Positions 26,203-34,842 of a DNA stretch of 64,000 nucleotides are shown here, piece by piece; the first letter of the stretch is position 1, and each line of letters begins with the position of its first letter. The stretch is taken from assembly GCA_031378845.1 (NCBI GenBank), contig JANNES010000018.1:124001-188000 (forward strand), given 5' to 3'. The position numbers and the translations under genes are program-made. Source of the DNA: JAJNPS01 sp031378845. GTDB lineage: Bacteria; Pseudomonadota; Alphaproteobacteria; Rhodobacterales; Rhodobacteraceae. The notes beneath the pieces are model-generated. The model ran no database searches. It had not been told where the DNA came from and worked only from the letters and a program-made list of their open reading frames with translations.

Positions 26203-27022
26203 GCGGAATATGGGCGTCATGGCGACGATGTGGGTCGGAGGCGAGCTTGATTGGCTGAGCAGGGTGTGCCTCAAATCTGCAGTGCGCCAGGGCCATGACG
26301 TTCATCTCTACAGCTACCGTGATGTCCCGAACCTGCCCGCAGGGGTCACCCATCGTGACGCCCGTACGGTCATCCCCGAAGGTGATATCTTCAGATTTGA
26401 CGGCATCTTGACGCCAAAGACTTTCGGATCCTACGCCCCCTTTTCCGACGTTTTCCGCTATCGAATGATGTACTTGGATCTGGGGACCTGGATTGACAGC
26501 GACGTGTACTTCGTGCGCCCGCTCGATACTGATCGCCCGACGCTGCTGTGCTGGGAGCAAGCTGCGTCGGGCAAACCGGACGAGGACAAGATCGGCAACG
26601 CCGTGATGCGGCTTCCCGCCAATTCTCGGATCCTTCGCGATCTCGTCGCGATCACGCGCAAGCCCTATCGAATACCACCTTGGGTGTCCAAGGATCTTCA
26701 GACCCAAGCGCTAGAAAAACTTGCCGGGCGGCCATTCTTTCCGGGGGCTGTCAGCTACGCCACCTACGGGCCAAACGCCGTGACCTACTTTGCGACCAAG
26801 CGCGGTCTGACGACGGACGTTCAGTCTTTCGAGCAGTGCTACCCCGTCGGCTGGCGCGATGTCGGTCGTTTCGGACAACCGGATGCAGAGTTCATCGAAA
26901 GCCTGCCAAGTACCACCGCGACCATCCACCTCTGGAACAGCCGCTTTAGCGTTGTCTTCGCCCGTAACATCCCCAAAGACAGTTTCGCCGCCCGACTCCG
27001 GGAGGAAAGCCTGGATGCTTGA
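26195..27022 (+). CDS. GT32-like glycosyltransferase, copy 2 (tandem paralogue)
   Basis: 275 residues, clearly paralogous to the preceding protein throughout: WVGGELDWLSRVCLKSAV, FSDVFRYRMMYLDLGTWIDSD (DSD at 101-103), KLAGRPFFPGA and the same C terminus SFAARLREESLDA. A start at 26195 overlaps the previous stop (ATGCGTGA); 26210 is an alternative. The two enzymes probably add related sugars in sequence, with copy 1 using DTD and copy 2 DSD as metal site. The 3' end again encodes a strong GGAGGAAAG for glf. Confidence 0.78.
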   Translation: MRERNMGVMATMWVGGELDWLSRVCLKSAVRQGHDVHLYSYRDVPNLPAGVTHRDARTVIPEGDIFRFDGILTPKTFGSYAPFSDVFRYRMMYLDLGTWIDSDVYFVRPLDTDRPTLLCWEQAASGKPDEDKIGNAVMRLPANSRILRDLVAITRKPYRIPPWVSKDLQTQALEKLAGRPFFPGAVSYATYGPNAVTYFATKRGLTTDVQSFEQCYPVGWRDVGRFGQPDAEFIESLPSTTATIHLWNSRFSVVFARNIPKDSFAARLREESLDA

Positions 27023-28175
27023 TCAAAAGCGCGTTCTTGTCGTCGGTGCAGGATTCAGCGGCGCCGTCATCGCCCGCGAGCTGGCCACGGCCGGCCACCG
27101 CGTGACCGTTCTGGACGAGCGGCCGCATGTCGGCGGCAATTGCCATACCGAGCGCGATGCCGAATCCGGGGTTATGGTGCACATCTACGGCCCGCACATC
27201 TTTCATACCGATGATGATGAGGTCTGGGGCTACATCAATCGCTTTTGCGAGATGGTCCCCTATCGCCATCAGGTGAAGGCCAGGGTGGGCGATCAGGTCT
27301 ATGCGATGCCCATCAACCTGCACACCATCAACCAGTTCTTTTCCAAAGCAAGGGATCCGGCGACGGCCCGCGCCTTCGTCGAAAGCCTCTCGGAAGGGGG
27401 CCTCAAAGAGCCCGCGTCCTTCGAAGAACAAGCTTTGCGTTTCATGGGGCGCGACATCTACAAGGCATTCTTTCGCGGCTACACCCGCAAGCATTGGGGG
27501 GTCGAACCCGCCCGTCTTCCTGCCTCGATCCTCAAAAGGCTGCCGCTACGCTTTACCTACGACGACAACTACTTCTTTCACCGCCATCAGGGCATTCCGC
27601 GCGAAGGCTACACATATGCGATCTTGCAAATCCTGGATCACTCAGGGATTGAGGTGCACCTATCAACCCCGGCCGAAGATTTCAGAACGGATGGCTACAA
27701 TCATGTCGTCTATACCGGCCCGCTTGATCGGTACTTTGGCCATGCGCTGGGTCGGCTCAGTTACCGCACATTGCGATTTGAGCGCGAGGTCACGGATGCG
27801 CCATTTCAGGGCACAGCCGTGATGAACTACTGCGACGAAGACGTGCCGTTCACACGTATCACGGAGCACATGTATTTTGCCCCCTGGGAGGCAGATCGGT
27901 TTACGAAATCGGTGATCTTTCGCGAATACTCCGCCGCAGCAGGGCCACAAGACATTCCCTATTATCCGGTCCGATTGCTTGACGACAAAGCCCTTCTGGA
28001 TCGCTATGTCGCACGTGCCGAGGCAAGCACAGGCGCGACTTTTGCGGGGCGGCTGGGCACCTACGCCTATCTCGATATGGACGTGGCCATCAAAAGAGCT
28101 CTCGACGTGGCGCGGCACTTGGCTGGCTGCTTTCGCGATGGCGCCGCGCCACAGCCCTTTGTCCACAAAGTCTGA
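27015..28175 (+). CDS. glf: UDP-galactopyranose mutase
   Basis: 386 residues. VLVVGAGFSGAVIAREL is the FAD-binding Rossmann motif. HVGGNCHTE, YGPHIFHT and GYTRKHWGVEP are diagnostic for UGM, and ITEHMYFAPWE and the C-terminal GTYAYLDMD also match. It converts UDP-galactopyranose to UDP-galactofuranose, the donor for galactofuranose residues. The ATG overlaps the previous gene (ATGCTTGA). The following gene encodes a galactofuranosyltransferase-like protein, so the pair implies a Galf-containing glycan. Confidence 0.94.
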   Translation: MLDQKRVLVVGAGFSGAVIARELATAGHRVTVLDERPHVGGNCHTERDAESGVMVHIYGPHIFHTDDDEVWGYINRFCEMVPYRHQVKARVGDQVYAMPINLHTINQFFSKARDPATARAFVESLSEGGLKEPASFEEQALRFMGRDIYKAFFRGYTRKHWGVEPARLPASILKRLPLRFTYDDNYFFHRHQGIPREGYTYAILQILDHSGIEVHLSTPAEDFRTDGYNHVVYTGPLDRYFGHALGRLSYRTLRFEREVTDAPFQGTAVMNYCDEDVPFTRITEHMYFAPWEADRFTKSVIFREYSAAAGPQDIPYYPVRLLDDKALLDRYVARAEASTGATFAGRLGTYAYLDMDVAIKRALDVARHLAGCFRDGAAPQPFVHKV

Positions 28176-28180
28176 TCTTC

Positions 28181-29971
28181 ATGCCAGAGCATGACGCCTT
28201 TGTGCTGCAACCCATTCTTGCACCCGGTTTCGGGCATCCAAAGCTGCTTTATTTTCAGGCCGCTTACATGGCCGCAGGCGCACAGGGCGATTGTCCTTGG
28301 CAGCTTGATGCGGGCGATCAGCTAGATGGCAACACGTTCTTCAACATGTTCTTGCCAGACATGTGGTCGCGACATGCCAAGATCGGAAGGCTTGGCATCC
28401 GGGTTGCATTGTGGGGCCGGATTGCTCTCAAGCTGATCGGGGTTGACCGAGACGCGGGTGACGTCTTGCTGGCGCAAAAGACCGGCGACAGCGATTTCGT
28501 GATCTGGTTGGACGACCTTCAGTCCAACATCGGGCGTGTCTACATGCGACTTACAGTGCTGCAAGAGACCCGGATTGACCGGCTGGAATGGGTGACTGAC
28601 AAAGCGCCGGTTTCGGACCCGAGGATTTCGGTTGGCATCTGCACCTTCAATCGCGAAAGCTTCGTTGCCGCAACACTCGCAGCCTTGAGCAGGCAATCCG
28701 AACGCACTCCGGCGCTTGGAAAGATATGGGTCGTCAACCAGGGCAAAAGCTTTACCGACGAAGGGCTGCTCAAGCTGGGGTCAATGCCCAACATCGAGGT
28801 GATCGAGCAGCGCAATCTAGGTGGTTGCGGTGGGTTCACGCGAAGCATGCTCGAGGCGATCTCTGCCAAGGATCCTGCGACCCATCACCTTCTCATGGAT
28901 GACGACATCATCCTTGATCCACGCATCATTGATCGGGTGGCGGGCTTTCTAAGGTACCGGGCGGATGACATCGTCCTCGGCGGACAGATGTTCGAAATCG
29001 AACGCCCGACAGTTTTGTACGAGGCCGGGGGGCGGCTGCATCACATGTGGTTTGTCGATCCCGTTGCGCGCAATCTGCGTGTGGAGAATCCAAATGCCCT
29101 TAACTTCTTTTTCGACACGCCCGCCCTCGATTACAACGCCTGGTGGTTTTGCGTCATCCCGACAGAGGCAATCCGAAAAGTAGGCCTGCCGCCACCCCTT
29201 TTCATCCGCGGCGACGATATCGAATACGGCTGCCGCCTCCGCGAGGCCGGCATCGAAACCATCCCGCTCATCGGCACCGCGATCTGGCACGAGAGCTTTG
29301 TCTTCAAGACAAGCGATTGGTTGGGATATTATGATCTGCGCAATCGCCTGATTCTTTCTATGCTCCATCCGACGATGGCGAAACCGCCAGACGGGCTATA
29401 TCTGCTCGGTTATGTCATGAGCATCGTGTTTGGTCACCGTTACAGGGCGGCGAGCATCGCGCTCAGGGCGATCGACGATGCCCTGGCTGTGCATATGGAC
29501 GGCCTGCCAGCAAACAGCGAGATCAAGCACCGTGAGGTGTTGGCGCTGATCGCCAAAGAGTCAGGCCCGCGAATTCTGGCGCTGGGGGACCTTCCTTTGA
29601 CGCAAGCCGGCCCGTTGAAACCGCTCGACCCGACGATTTTGGGAATGGTGAAAATGTGCGTAGGGGCGTTTATCAAACTGCATTTGGTGCGTCTGTTGCC
29701 ACGCCGATTGCCACTTTTGTTTCCGCGTTTGCCTCAGGCGTCCGCAGTTGGTGCCCGCGACTATGTTGCAGCCATCGACCCAAGTGCGACGAGCTATGTC
29801 TATTACCAGAGCGATCTGGGCAAGCTTTGGCGGCTTGTTTTTCGCACCTTTGTGATGTGTGCCAAGTACAAAATCCGGATGCGCCGTGCGGTGCTGCTGA
29901 CACCCGCCAAGATTGATGCGTTGCGCAGCCAAGAGGTCTGGCGCGAGACGTTCAAGATACCGCGAGATTAA
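28181..29971 (+). CDS. GlfT2-like galactofuranosyltransferase (GT2 with N-terminal beta-sandwich)
   Basis: 596 residues. An N-terminal domain of about 145 residues (QLDAGDQLDGNTFFNMF) fits the beta-sandwich of GlfT2-type enzymes. The GT-A domain has SVGICTFNRESFVAATLAAL, the triple Asp DDD at 240-242 in LLMDDDIIL, and LFIRGDDIEYGCRLREAG with GTAIWHESF (catalytic and metal His region). The C-terminal part is helical. It starts 6 bases after glf. A role in transferring galactofuranose to the capsular or lipid-linked glycan is strongly suggested by fold and neighbour. Confidence 0.85.
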   Translation: MPEHDAFVLQPILAPGFGHPKLLYFQAAYMAAGAQGDCPWQLDAGDQLDGNTFFNMFLPDMWSRHAKIGRLGIRVALWGRIALKLIGVDRDAGDVLLAQKTGDSDFVIWLDDLQSNIGRVYMRLTVLQETRIDRLEWVTDKAPVSDPRISVGICTFNRESFVAATLAALSRQSERTPALGKIWVVNQGKSFTDEGLLKLGSMPNIEVIEQRNLGGCGGFTRSMLEAISAKDPATHHLLMDDDIILDPRIIDRVAGFLRYRADDIVLGGQMFEIERPTVLYEAGGRLHHMWFVDPVARNLRVENPNALNFFFDTPALDYNAWWFCVIPTEAIRKVGLPPPLFIRGDDIEYGCRLREAGIETIPLIGTAIWHESFVFKTSDWLGYYDLRNRLILSMLHPTMAKPPDGLYLLGYVMSIVFGHRYRAASIALRAIDDALAVHMDGLPANSEIKHREVLALIAKESGPRILALGDLPLTQAGPLKPLDPTILGMVKMCVGAFIKLHLVRLLPRRLPLLFPRLPQASAVGARDYVAAIDPSATSYVYYQSDLGKLWRLVFRTFVMCAKYKIRMRRAVLLTPAKIDALRSQEVWRETFKIPRD

Positions 29972-30822
29972 GACAGGTGCCTGTCGGTTGGCTTGCGCAA
30001 AACCGCCGCGAAATCGGCGCGCAGGCCGGTCTCATATTCTTCGTATTCCGCGCTGCCGGGCATATCGGCCCATTTGACCGCGTAAAGGCTGAAGGGCCAG
30101 GGAACCTTGGCCAGCTCTGCCTCACGGCGCGGCAGGTCGGCCTTGAGCGAGGCAAACGTGTGTGCGGTGATGTCGCGGTAGCTGACAAACTCCAACCCCG
30201 CCTTTTGCGCCGCCGCTCTGATCTCCCCCTCGATTTGTGCATGATCGCCTTGGCGATAGCCGCCGCTAAAGCTGATGAGCCCCGCGCTTTTCACCACACG
30301 GGCCGCTTCGGCAACAAAGAGTGTCAATCCGAAGTAGGTCGGTGCGCCGACGCTGATCAGCAGATCAAAACTCTCGTCGTCGAAGGCCAGCCCGCTTGAC
30401 GTTCCGCGCCGAATGTCTGCCGCAAGCAAGGCAGTGGTGCGTCGGCGCGCCAAGGCAACGGCCGCTGGGCTGCGTTCCGTGCCGGTCAGTGAGGCACCGG
30501 GAAACAGCCGTGACAGATATATCAAACCGCCGCCCTGGCCGCAGCCTGCATCCAGAATGCACGAAGCTCGATGCGGCAGGTCCCTGATCTGTGTTCGCCC
30601 GACCAAGTGATACATCATGGCACAATGCGGCTCGGCCTCGAATTGCGGCACCGCGATGAAGTCCTTGTCCAACGGAAGATAGCCGCCATTGAAGAACCAG
30701 TGTTTGCGCGCGGGCGAATACCGATACAGAACCTCGTAAGCGATCAGGTCAAACAGGTGGAAGGCAAATCCAAAAAAAATGCGTTTCACGAAGGTTGAGC
30801 GGGCGCGGAGGAGGTCGGGCAC
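29968..30822 (-). CDS. Class I SAM-dependent methyltransferase
   Basis: 284 residues starting with a GTG and preceded by AAGGA. Motif I is ILDAGCGQGGGLIYLSRLF, then GTERSPAAVALARRR and FDLLISVGAPTYFG, the usual order for a class I Rossmann methyltransferase. It lies on the strand opposite to its neighbours. Its stop codon overlaps the stop of the GlfT2-like gene, so the two are convergent without any spacer. Modification of a capsular sugar or of the lipid is plausible from context only. Confidence 0.78.
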   Translation of the reverse strand: MPDLLRARSTFVKRIFFGFAFHLFDLIAYEVLYRYSPARKHWFFNGGYLPLDKDFIAVPQFEAEPHCAMMYHLVGRTQIRDLPHRASCILDAGCGQGGGLIYLSRLFPGASLTGTERSPAAVALARRRTTALLAADIRRGTSSGLAFDDESFDLLISVGAPTYFGLTLFVAEAARVVKSAGLISFSGGYRQGDHAQIEGEIRAAAQKAGLEFVSYRDITAHTFASLKADLPRREAELAKVPWPFSLYAVKWADMPGSAEYEEYETGLRADFAAVLRKPTDRHLS

Positions 30823-30909
30823 CTTTTGTCCTTGTCATGACTTGCCGGTTGAGGCCAACCTGCACTGGCTCGACTTGGGATAAAAGTGGTAATGAACAGG
30901 TAAGCCCGA

Positions 30910-32244
30910 ATGGACGAGACCCCGCGGCGGCGCAGCTTCATTTTCCTGCAAGGACCGACCTCGACCGTCTTTCGCGACCTTGGCCGCCACCTTGCCGGGC
31001 GCGGACACCATGTCTTGCGCATCAACCTGTGCCCCGGGGATTGGCTGTTCTGGCGCGGGGCCGACACGATGACCTATCGCGGTGCCCTCGCGGACTGGCC
31101 GGCCTTTCTCGAAGGCGTTCTGCGGGCGCGCGACGCCACCGATATCGTCTATTTTGCTGACCGGTTTCCGTATCACAAAGCAGCCCAAGCGGTTGCCCGA
31201 CGCATGGGTGTGCGCGCGGTGTCGATGGAATACGGGTATATCCGGCCGGATTGGCTGATCCTCGAAGAGGGCGGGCAAACTGCGTATTCGCATTTCCCGT
31301 CCAATCCCGATCTGGTCCGCGCCACGGCGGCCCGTCTGCCTGCCTTCGACTATATTAGGCGCTACGATATCCCGGCATGGCAAGAGATGGTCTGTGAGCC
31401 GTTGTTCCACCTGTCGAACGCGCTGTTGCGCGGGTTCACGCCCCGCTATGCGCCCAACCGCTACTATCCCGAAATTCGGGAGTTTCCTGCCTATATTCCG
31501 CGCTTTGTCCGACGCGCGCGCAATGCCCGATCCGTGCACGCCCAGCTTGTAAAATTGGCATCGACACACGTCCCGAAATTCCTCGTGCCGTTGCAAATGC
31601 AGAACGATTACCAGGTGCGGGAAAATGCTCCGCCCGGCTATCAGCATGGCTTTGTGAGCGAGGTTCTGGCCTCGTTCAAGCGGTCTGCACCCCATGATGC
31701 AGAGCTGATCTTCAAGCTTCACCCCATGGACAACGGGATCGAGCGCTGGGATCGCGCGGTTCCGCGCATGGCGGCGGAGCTGGGGCTTTCGACGCGCGTT
31801 CATGTGCTGGACGGGGCGACGCTGCGAGAGGTATTCCCCATTGTGTGCGGATGCGTCGTGATCAATTCGACCAGCGGGCTGGAGGCGCTTCGGTCGGGGA
31901 TCGCAACGAAAGCTATGGGGGTCGCCATCTACGACATGCCCGGGCTCACGCATGAGGGCCCGCTGGATGGGTTCTGGGCCGAACCCTTGGCGCCGGACAT
32001 TGGTTTGGCCAGGGCGTTGGTCCGCTGCCTCGCGCATGGCATACATGTCCGGGGCACCGTCTTCGGCGCGGCGGGACGCGCGGCTTTTGTCCAGAATGCC
32101 GTCGCACGGCTCGAAGCAGATCACCTGCATTGCCATGGCCTCTATGTCACCCAGCCGCCTCGTCTGGCAGACGCATTCGCGCGCGGTATTGCTGCCGATC
32201 TCGTACCCGCCTTGGATGATCAATGCCTCAGCCTGCCCGCATAG
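30910..32244 (+). CDS. rkpJ: KpsS/RkpJ-like capsule polysaccharide biosynthesis protein
   Basis: 444 residues with the KpsS/LipB signature elements: FLQGPTSTVFRDLGRHLAGRGH, INLCPGDWLFW, VSMEYGYIRPDWL, LPLQMQNDYQ-type VPLQMQNDYQVREN, and VINSTSGLEAL. KpsS-family enzymes are Kdo transferases that start the linker on the lipid acceptor in ABC-dependent capsules, and RkpJ is the homologue of the rkp-1 region. It overlaps the SDR gene by 22 bases. No kpsC is seen in the window, so the partner may be encoded elsewhere or the linker may differ. Confidence 0.85.
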   Translation: MDETPRRRSFIFLQGPTSTVFRDLGRHLAGRGHHVLRINLCPGDWLFWRGADTMTYRGALADWPAFLEGVLRARDATDIVYFADRFPYHKAAQAVARRMGVRAVSMEYGYIRPDWLILEEGGQTAYSHFPSNPDLVRATAARLPAFDYIRRYDIPAWQEMVCEPLFHLSNALLRGFTPRYAPNRYYPEIREFPAYIPRFVRRARNARSVHAQLVKLASTHVPKFLVPLQMQNDYQVRENAPPGYQHGFVSEVLASFKRSAPHDAELIFKLHPMDNGIERWDRAVPRMAAELGLSTRVHVLDGATLREVFPIVCGCVVINSTSGLEALRSGIATKAMGVAIYDMPGLTHEGPLDGFWAEPLAPDIGLARALVRCLAHGIHVRGTVFGAAGRAAFVQNAVARLEADHLHCHGLYVTQPPRLADAFARGIAADLVPALDDQCLSLPA

Positions 32245-33014
32245 CGATCACCGGAGCCAGTTCTGGTCTTGGTGAGGCCTTGGCGCGACGCATCGCAGCG
32301 CCGGGCGTGACATTGCTTCTTTGCGCGCGCGATATCACCCGGTTTGGGCCGATCGTTCCGGCCCTGCGCGCCGCCGGAGCAGAGGTCGAGATTGCCTCGG
32401 TCGACGTCGCCGACACCCAAGCCATCATGGCGTGGATTACAGCGCTTGACAGCCAGGCTCCCATCGATCTGCTCATCCTCAATGCGGGGCAATTCGGTGG
32501 ACGCGACCGCGACGGCGCGCTCGAAACACCTGAACGTGCTGCAGCCCTGATCGCTACAAACCTCACCGGCACCATCGCCCCCGCGCTTGTCGCCGGCGAA
32601 TTCATGCGTCAGCGCAAGAATGGCCATATCGTCTTTATCAGCTCGCTTGCCGCCTTTGGCCCGCAACAGGATGCTGCAAGCTATGGTGCCAGCAAGGCAG
32701 GCGTCACGGCTTTTGCGCGGGCCCTTCGCGAAGATTTGGCACCCGCGAATGTGCGGGTCACGCTTGTGCATCCGGGGCATATCGAAACCGCGCAGACCGA
32801 CCAACATGTTGGCGCATTGCCTGGACTGATCTCGGCTGATCGTGCGGCGCAGATCATTCTGGACGGCATTGCACGTCGTCGCGCCGAAATCGACTTTCCA
32901 ATCCATTTGCGCATCCTGCTTGCGTTGCTTTCTGCGCTGCCCTGGCGGCTGCGTGCGCGTATTCTTGCGCCATACCGTTTCCGCGTGAAAGAAAACCCGC
33001 ATGCCCCAAAGTAG
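32223..33014 (+). CDS. rkpH: RkpH-like short-chain dehydrogenase (3-ketosphinganine reductase type)
   Basis: 263 residues. TGASSGLGEA at 10-19 is the NADP-binding loop, LILNAG follows, and the catalytic set Ser140/141, Tyr154 and Lys158 lies in FISSLAAFGPQQDAASYGASK. After the core come about 50 residues with a hydrophobic basic C-terminal segment (LRILLALLSALPWRLRARIL), which may attach it to the membrane, as in 3-ketodihydrosphingosine reductases. With an alpha-oxoamine synthase in the same locus, reduction of a 3-oxo-2-amino lipid is the natural role. This is RkpH in the rkp-1 nomenclature. Confidence 0.82.
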   Translation: MPQPARIAITGASSGLGEALARRIAAPGVTLLLCARDITRFGPIVPALRAAGAEVEIASVDVADTQAIMAWITALDSQAPIDLLILNAGQFGGRDRDGALETPERAAALIATNLTGTIAPALVAGEFMRQRKNGHIVFISSLAAFGPQQDAASYGASKAGVTAFARALREDLAPANVRVTLVHPGHIETAQTDQHVGALPGLISADRAAQIILDGIARRRAEIDFPIHLRILLALLSALPWRLRARILAPYRFRVKENPHAPK

Positions 33015-33474
33015 CAAGGCGTCAAAAGTGATCTTAATGAGCATCGTCCGCTGCCCAATGCCGGAGCCATCTGACCTTGCCCGTTTCATTGCTGGCACGG
33101 CCAGATCAAATCCTTGAAGCCGACGTCATGGCTCTGCAGCGTTGGCACATCGCCAAACTTTGCCTCTTCCACTTTGTCAGAACACACCCAATGTCATGTA
33201 CTTGAACGTCAGGCTTTAAGTCCGCTTGCCTGTGTCGTCGTGGAATGTCGAGGATCTGCTGCACCTCCGTGGCATCGCGATCAGTTAAGCGAAGGTCAGG
33301 TTGATGTGGAACCGACCCGGGAAGGTGTTTGCTTCACCGAACCTCAGACGGCGTGACGCGCGCAGGGGCGCAGTAAACGCGCATGAACGGAACAGGCGCA
33401 GAACATGTCCATGATAGGTGGCGTGATAACACCTTGACCCCCGCCACCGAAAATTCTACTCAACCCAAATATGA
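33015..33474. other. Gene-free stretch between capsule locus and tRNA-Cys
   Basis: No credible complete gene. On the minus strand a short frame near 33085-33160 reads KFGDVPTLQSHDVGFKDLIW and then stops. It recalls the C-terminal region of TctC-type solute-binding proteins (F.DVPTL...), so this may be a decayed remnant. Evidence for that is weak. Confidence 0.35.
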
Positions 33475-33548
33475 GGCGGGTGGGCAGGCAGGCTATGCAC
33501 CGGATTGCAAATCCGTGAAGACCGGTTCGATTCCGGTACCCGCCTCCA
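33475..33548 (+). tRNA. tRNA-Cys (GCA)
   Basis: Acceptor stem GGCGGGT (33475-33481) pairs with ACCCGCC (33538-33544). The discriminator is U at 33545, a known identity element for tRNA-Cys, and CCA is encoded at 33546-33548. The anticodon loop TTGCAAA contains GCA, flanked by the stem CCGGA/TCCG(T). The T arm is CCGGTTCGATTCCGG. The 3' half is duplicated at 42964-43010 as the far end of an integrated element. Confidence 0.95.
33502..33548 (+). repeat. attL-side direct repeat (47 bp, inside tRNA-Cys)
   Basis: The 47 bases from the anticodon arm to the CCA end of tRNA-Cys recur exactly at 42964-43010. The bases flanking the repeat differ on both sides. This is the classic footprint of tyrosine-recombinase integration into a tRNA 3' end, which leaves the tRNA intact. 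Confidence 0.93.
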
Positions 33549-33628
33549 AGTATTTCAAAGGGTTAGCTTGTTGGCCCATTTTTCCGTATCACTCTAAGTA
33601 TCAAGCTTCTGTTCTGTGCTCGTTCTGT

Positions 33629-34639
33629 TCACTGGCGCTTGATTCGTGCGCTTCGGGCGTTCATCTCTTGCCTTGCCTCGCCCGCATATTTGGCGATCAT
33701 GGCTTTGGTGGCGTGTCCGCTGTAGCTGGCGATTTCGTCGTCACTGCACCCGGCCCAAGCCAGCTCTTTGATTCCGCGATAGCGGAGTGCATGAAGGTCG
33801 AAAGCTGCAAGTTCCAACCGGCGACGCTCCCGGAGCATGATCGCAGCCATTGTCCGATAACCCATACGCCCGCCGGTAGGTCCGCAAAGGATTGGCTTTG
33901 ACGCAAGAGGGACGTATCCAAGAGCCGCCTTATTGTTCTCCAAGGTGCTCTTGAGCATGACAGTGCACGGCAAGATCAAGGGTTTGTCGGTCTTGCTTTG
34001 ACGAAGGCGCAGAGTGCCGTCTCCTGACGGATCATAGTCGCCCCAAGTGAAGCCGGTCCAATCACCTGGACGCTGGGCTGTGCCGATTCCGATTTCAAAG
34101 ATGAGGCGGGGCAACGGCAGTGCATCGGCGCGCATTTTGTTCACTGCCCAATCTGGCCAGGGCACATGCGTTTGCTTACGCTCGTCCGGGGTCTTTAAGG
34201 CGCGCACGCCCTTTGCCGGGTTGCGGTCGATCCAACCAAGATCAATCGCATGTTCGCACAAGATTACAAACATTTGCGGGATGTAGTTTGCAAAACGGGT
34301 GCGGTGCGCGTTCGCTTTTTGCGCGGCGATCACGTCCGAACGGGTAAGCGCCTGCACGTCTTTCGTGCCAATTTTTTCAATGATGTAGGCCATCGGCCTT
34401 TCATAGTCCGACCTGGTGCGTGGCTTCAGGTCTGTCCAACGATCGGACGTGCGATAGTCCTCGATGAGCGAGCGCCACGAGGTTTTAGTTTGCGCTCGCT
34501 TGCCGGACAGAATTTCCCAATACTGCCGATCAAAATCGGGCGAACCCTCCGCAGCGTCGATCCGGCTATATCGCCCTTTGATCCGCACATACCATCTGCC
34601 GTCTTTGTGCTGCCAAAGGTATTTCTTGCGGGCTACCAA
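33629..34639 (-). CDS. int: Tyrosine-recombinase integrase
   Basis: About 336 residues. The catalytic set is present: Arg in GIGTAQRPGDWTGFTW, HALRYRGIKELAW (His-x-x-Arg), SGHATKAMIAKYAG with the second His and the Tyr nucleophile. The N-terminal SAM-like DNA-binding domain begins at SWRSLIEDYRTSDRW. The chosen start is the TTG at 34639, which overlaps the stop of the AlpA-like gene and has GGGGGA upstream; a longer frame reaches 34705. It lies 80 bases from the tRNA-Cys attachment site and should integrate and, with the AlpA-like protein, excise the island. Confidence 0.92.
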   Translation of the reverse strand: MVARKKYLWQHKDGRWYVRIKGRYSRIDAAEGSPDFDRQYWEILSGKRAQTKTSWRSLIEDYRTSDRWTDLKPRTRSDYERPMAYIIEKIGTKDVQALTRSDVIAAQKANAHRTRFANYIPQMFVILCEHAIDLGWIDRNPAKGVRALKTPDERKQTHVPWPDWAVNKMRADALPLPRLIFEIGIGTAQRPGDWTGFTWGDYDPSGDGTLRLRQSKTDKPLILPCTVMLKSTLENNKAALGYVPLASKPILCGPTGGRMGYRTMAAIMLRERRRLELAAFDLHALRYRGIKELAWAGCSDDEIASYSGHATKAMIAKYAGEARQEMNARSARIKRQ

Positions 34640-34842
34640 CTCACGTCCCCCATACCTTCCGAAGCTTCGCCGCAGGCAATCCGGCGCAAATCCTCGACAG
34701 GCCAACGAACAAGGCCAGGTGCAATTTCTCTGCCGCGCGGCAAGTGCCCCGAATCCACTAGCGAACGAAACTCACCAGGCTTCAAATCCAGAAGCCGGGC
34801 GGCGGTCGTTTCGTTGGCAAGGATTGGGGCGAAATTGGCCAT
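34633..34842 (-). CDS. Small AlpA/excisionase-like helix-turn-helix protein
   Basis: 69 residues: NETTAARLLDLKPGEFRSLVDSGHLPRGREI..GLVRWPVEDLRRI. This is the winged-helix pattern of HTH_17/AlpA proteins (x-x-x-A-A-x-x-L-x-x, then a hairpin and a W-x-x-x-D-L-x-x helix). It sits directly upstream of int and overlaps it, the position of excisionases and of AlpA regulators in phage satellites. Its start overlaps the preceding gene's stop (TGATG). Confidence 0.7.
   Translation of the reverse strand: MANFAPILANETTAARLLDLKPGEFRSLVDSGHLPRGREIAPGLVRWPVEDLRRIACGEASEGMGDVSW

Noticed and set aside
33085..33160. Possible TctC-like C-terminal remnant on the minus strand
   Set aside because: Only about 25 residues resemble the family and there is a stop directly upstream in the same frame. 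Too short to annotate as a pseudogene.
33114..33356. 80-residue plus-strand frame
   Set aside because: Cys/Pro-rich without motif or ribosome site, opposite a possible remnant. Probably not a gene.
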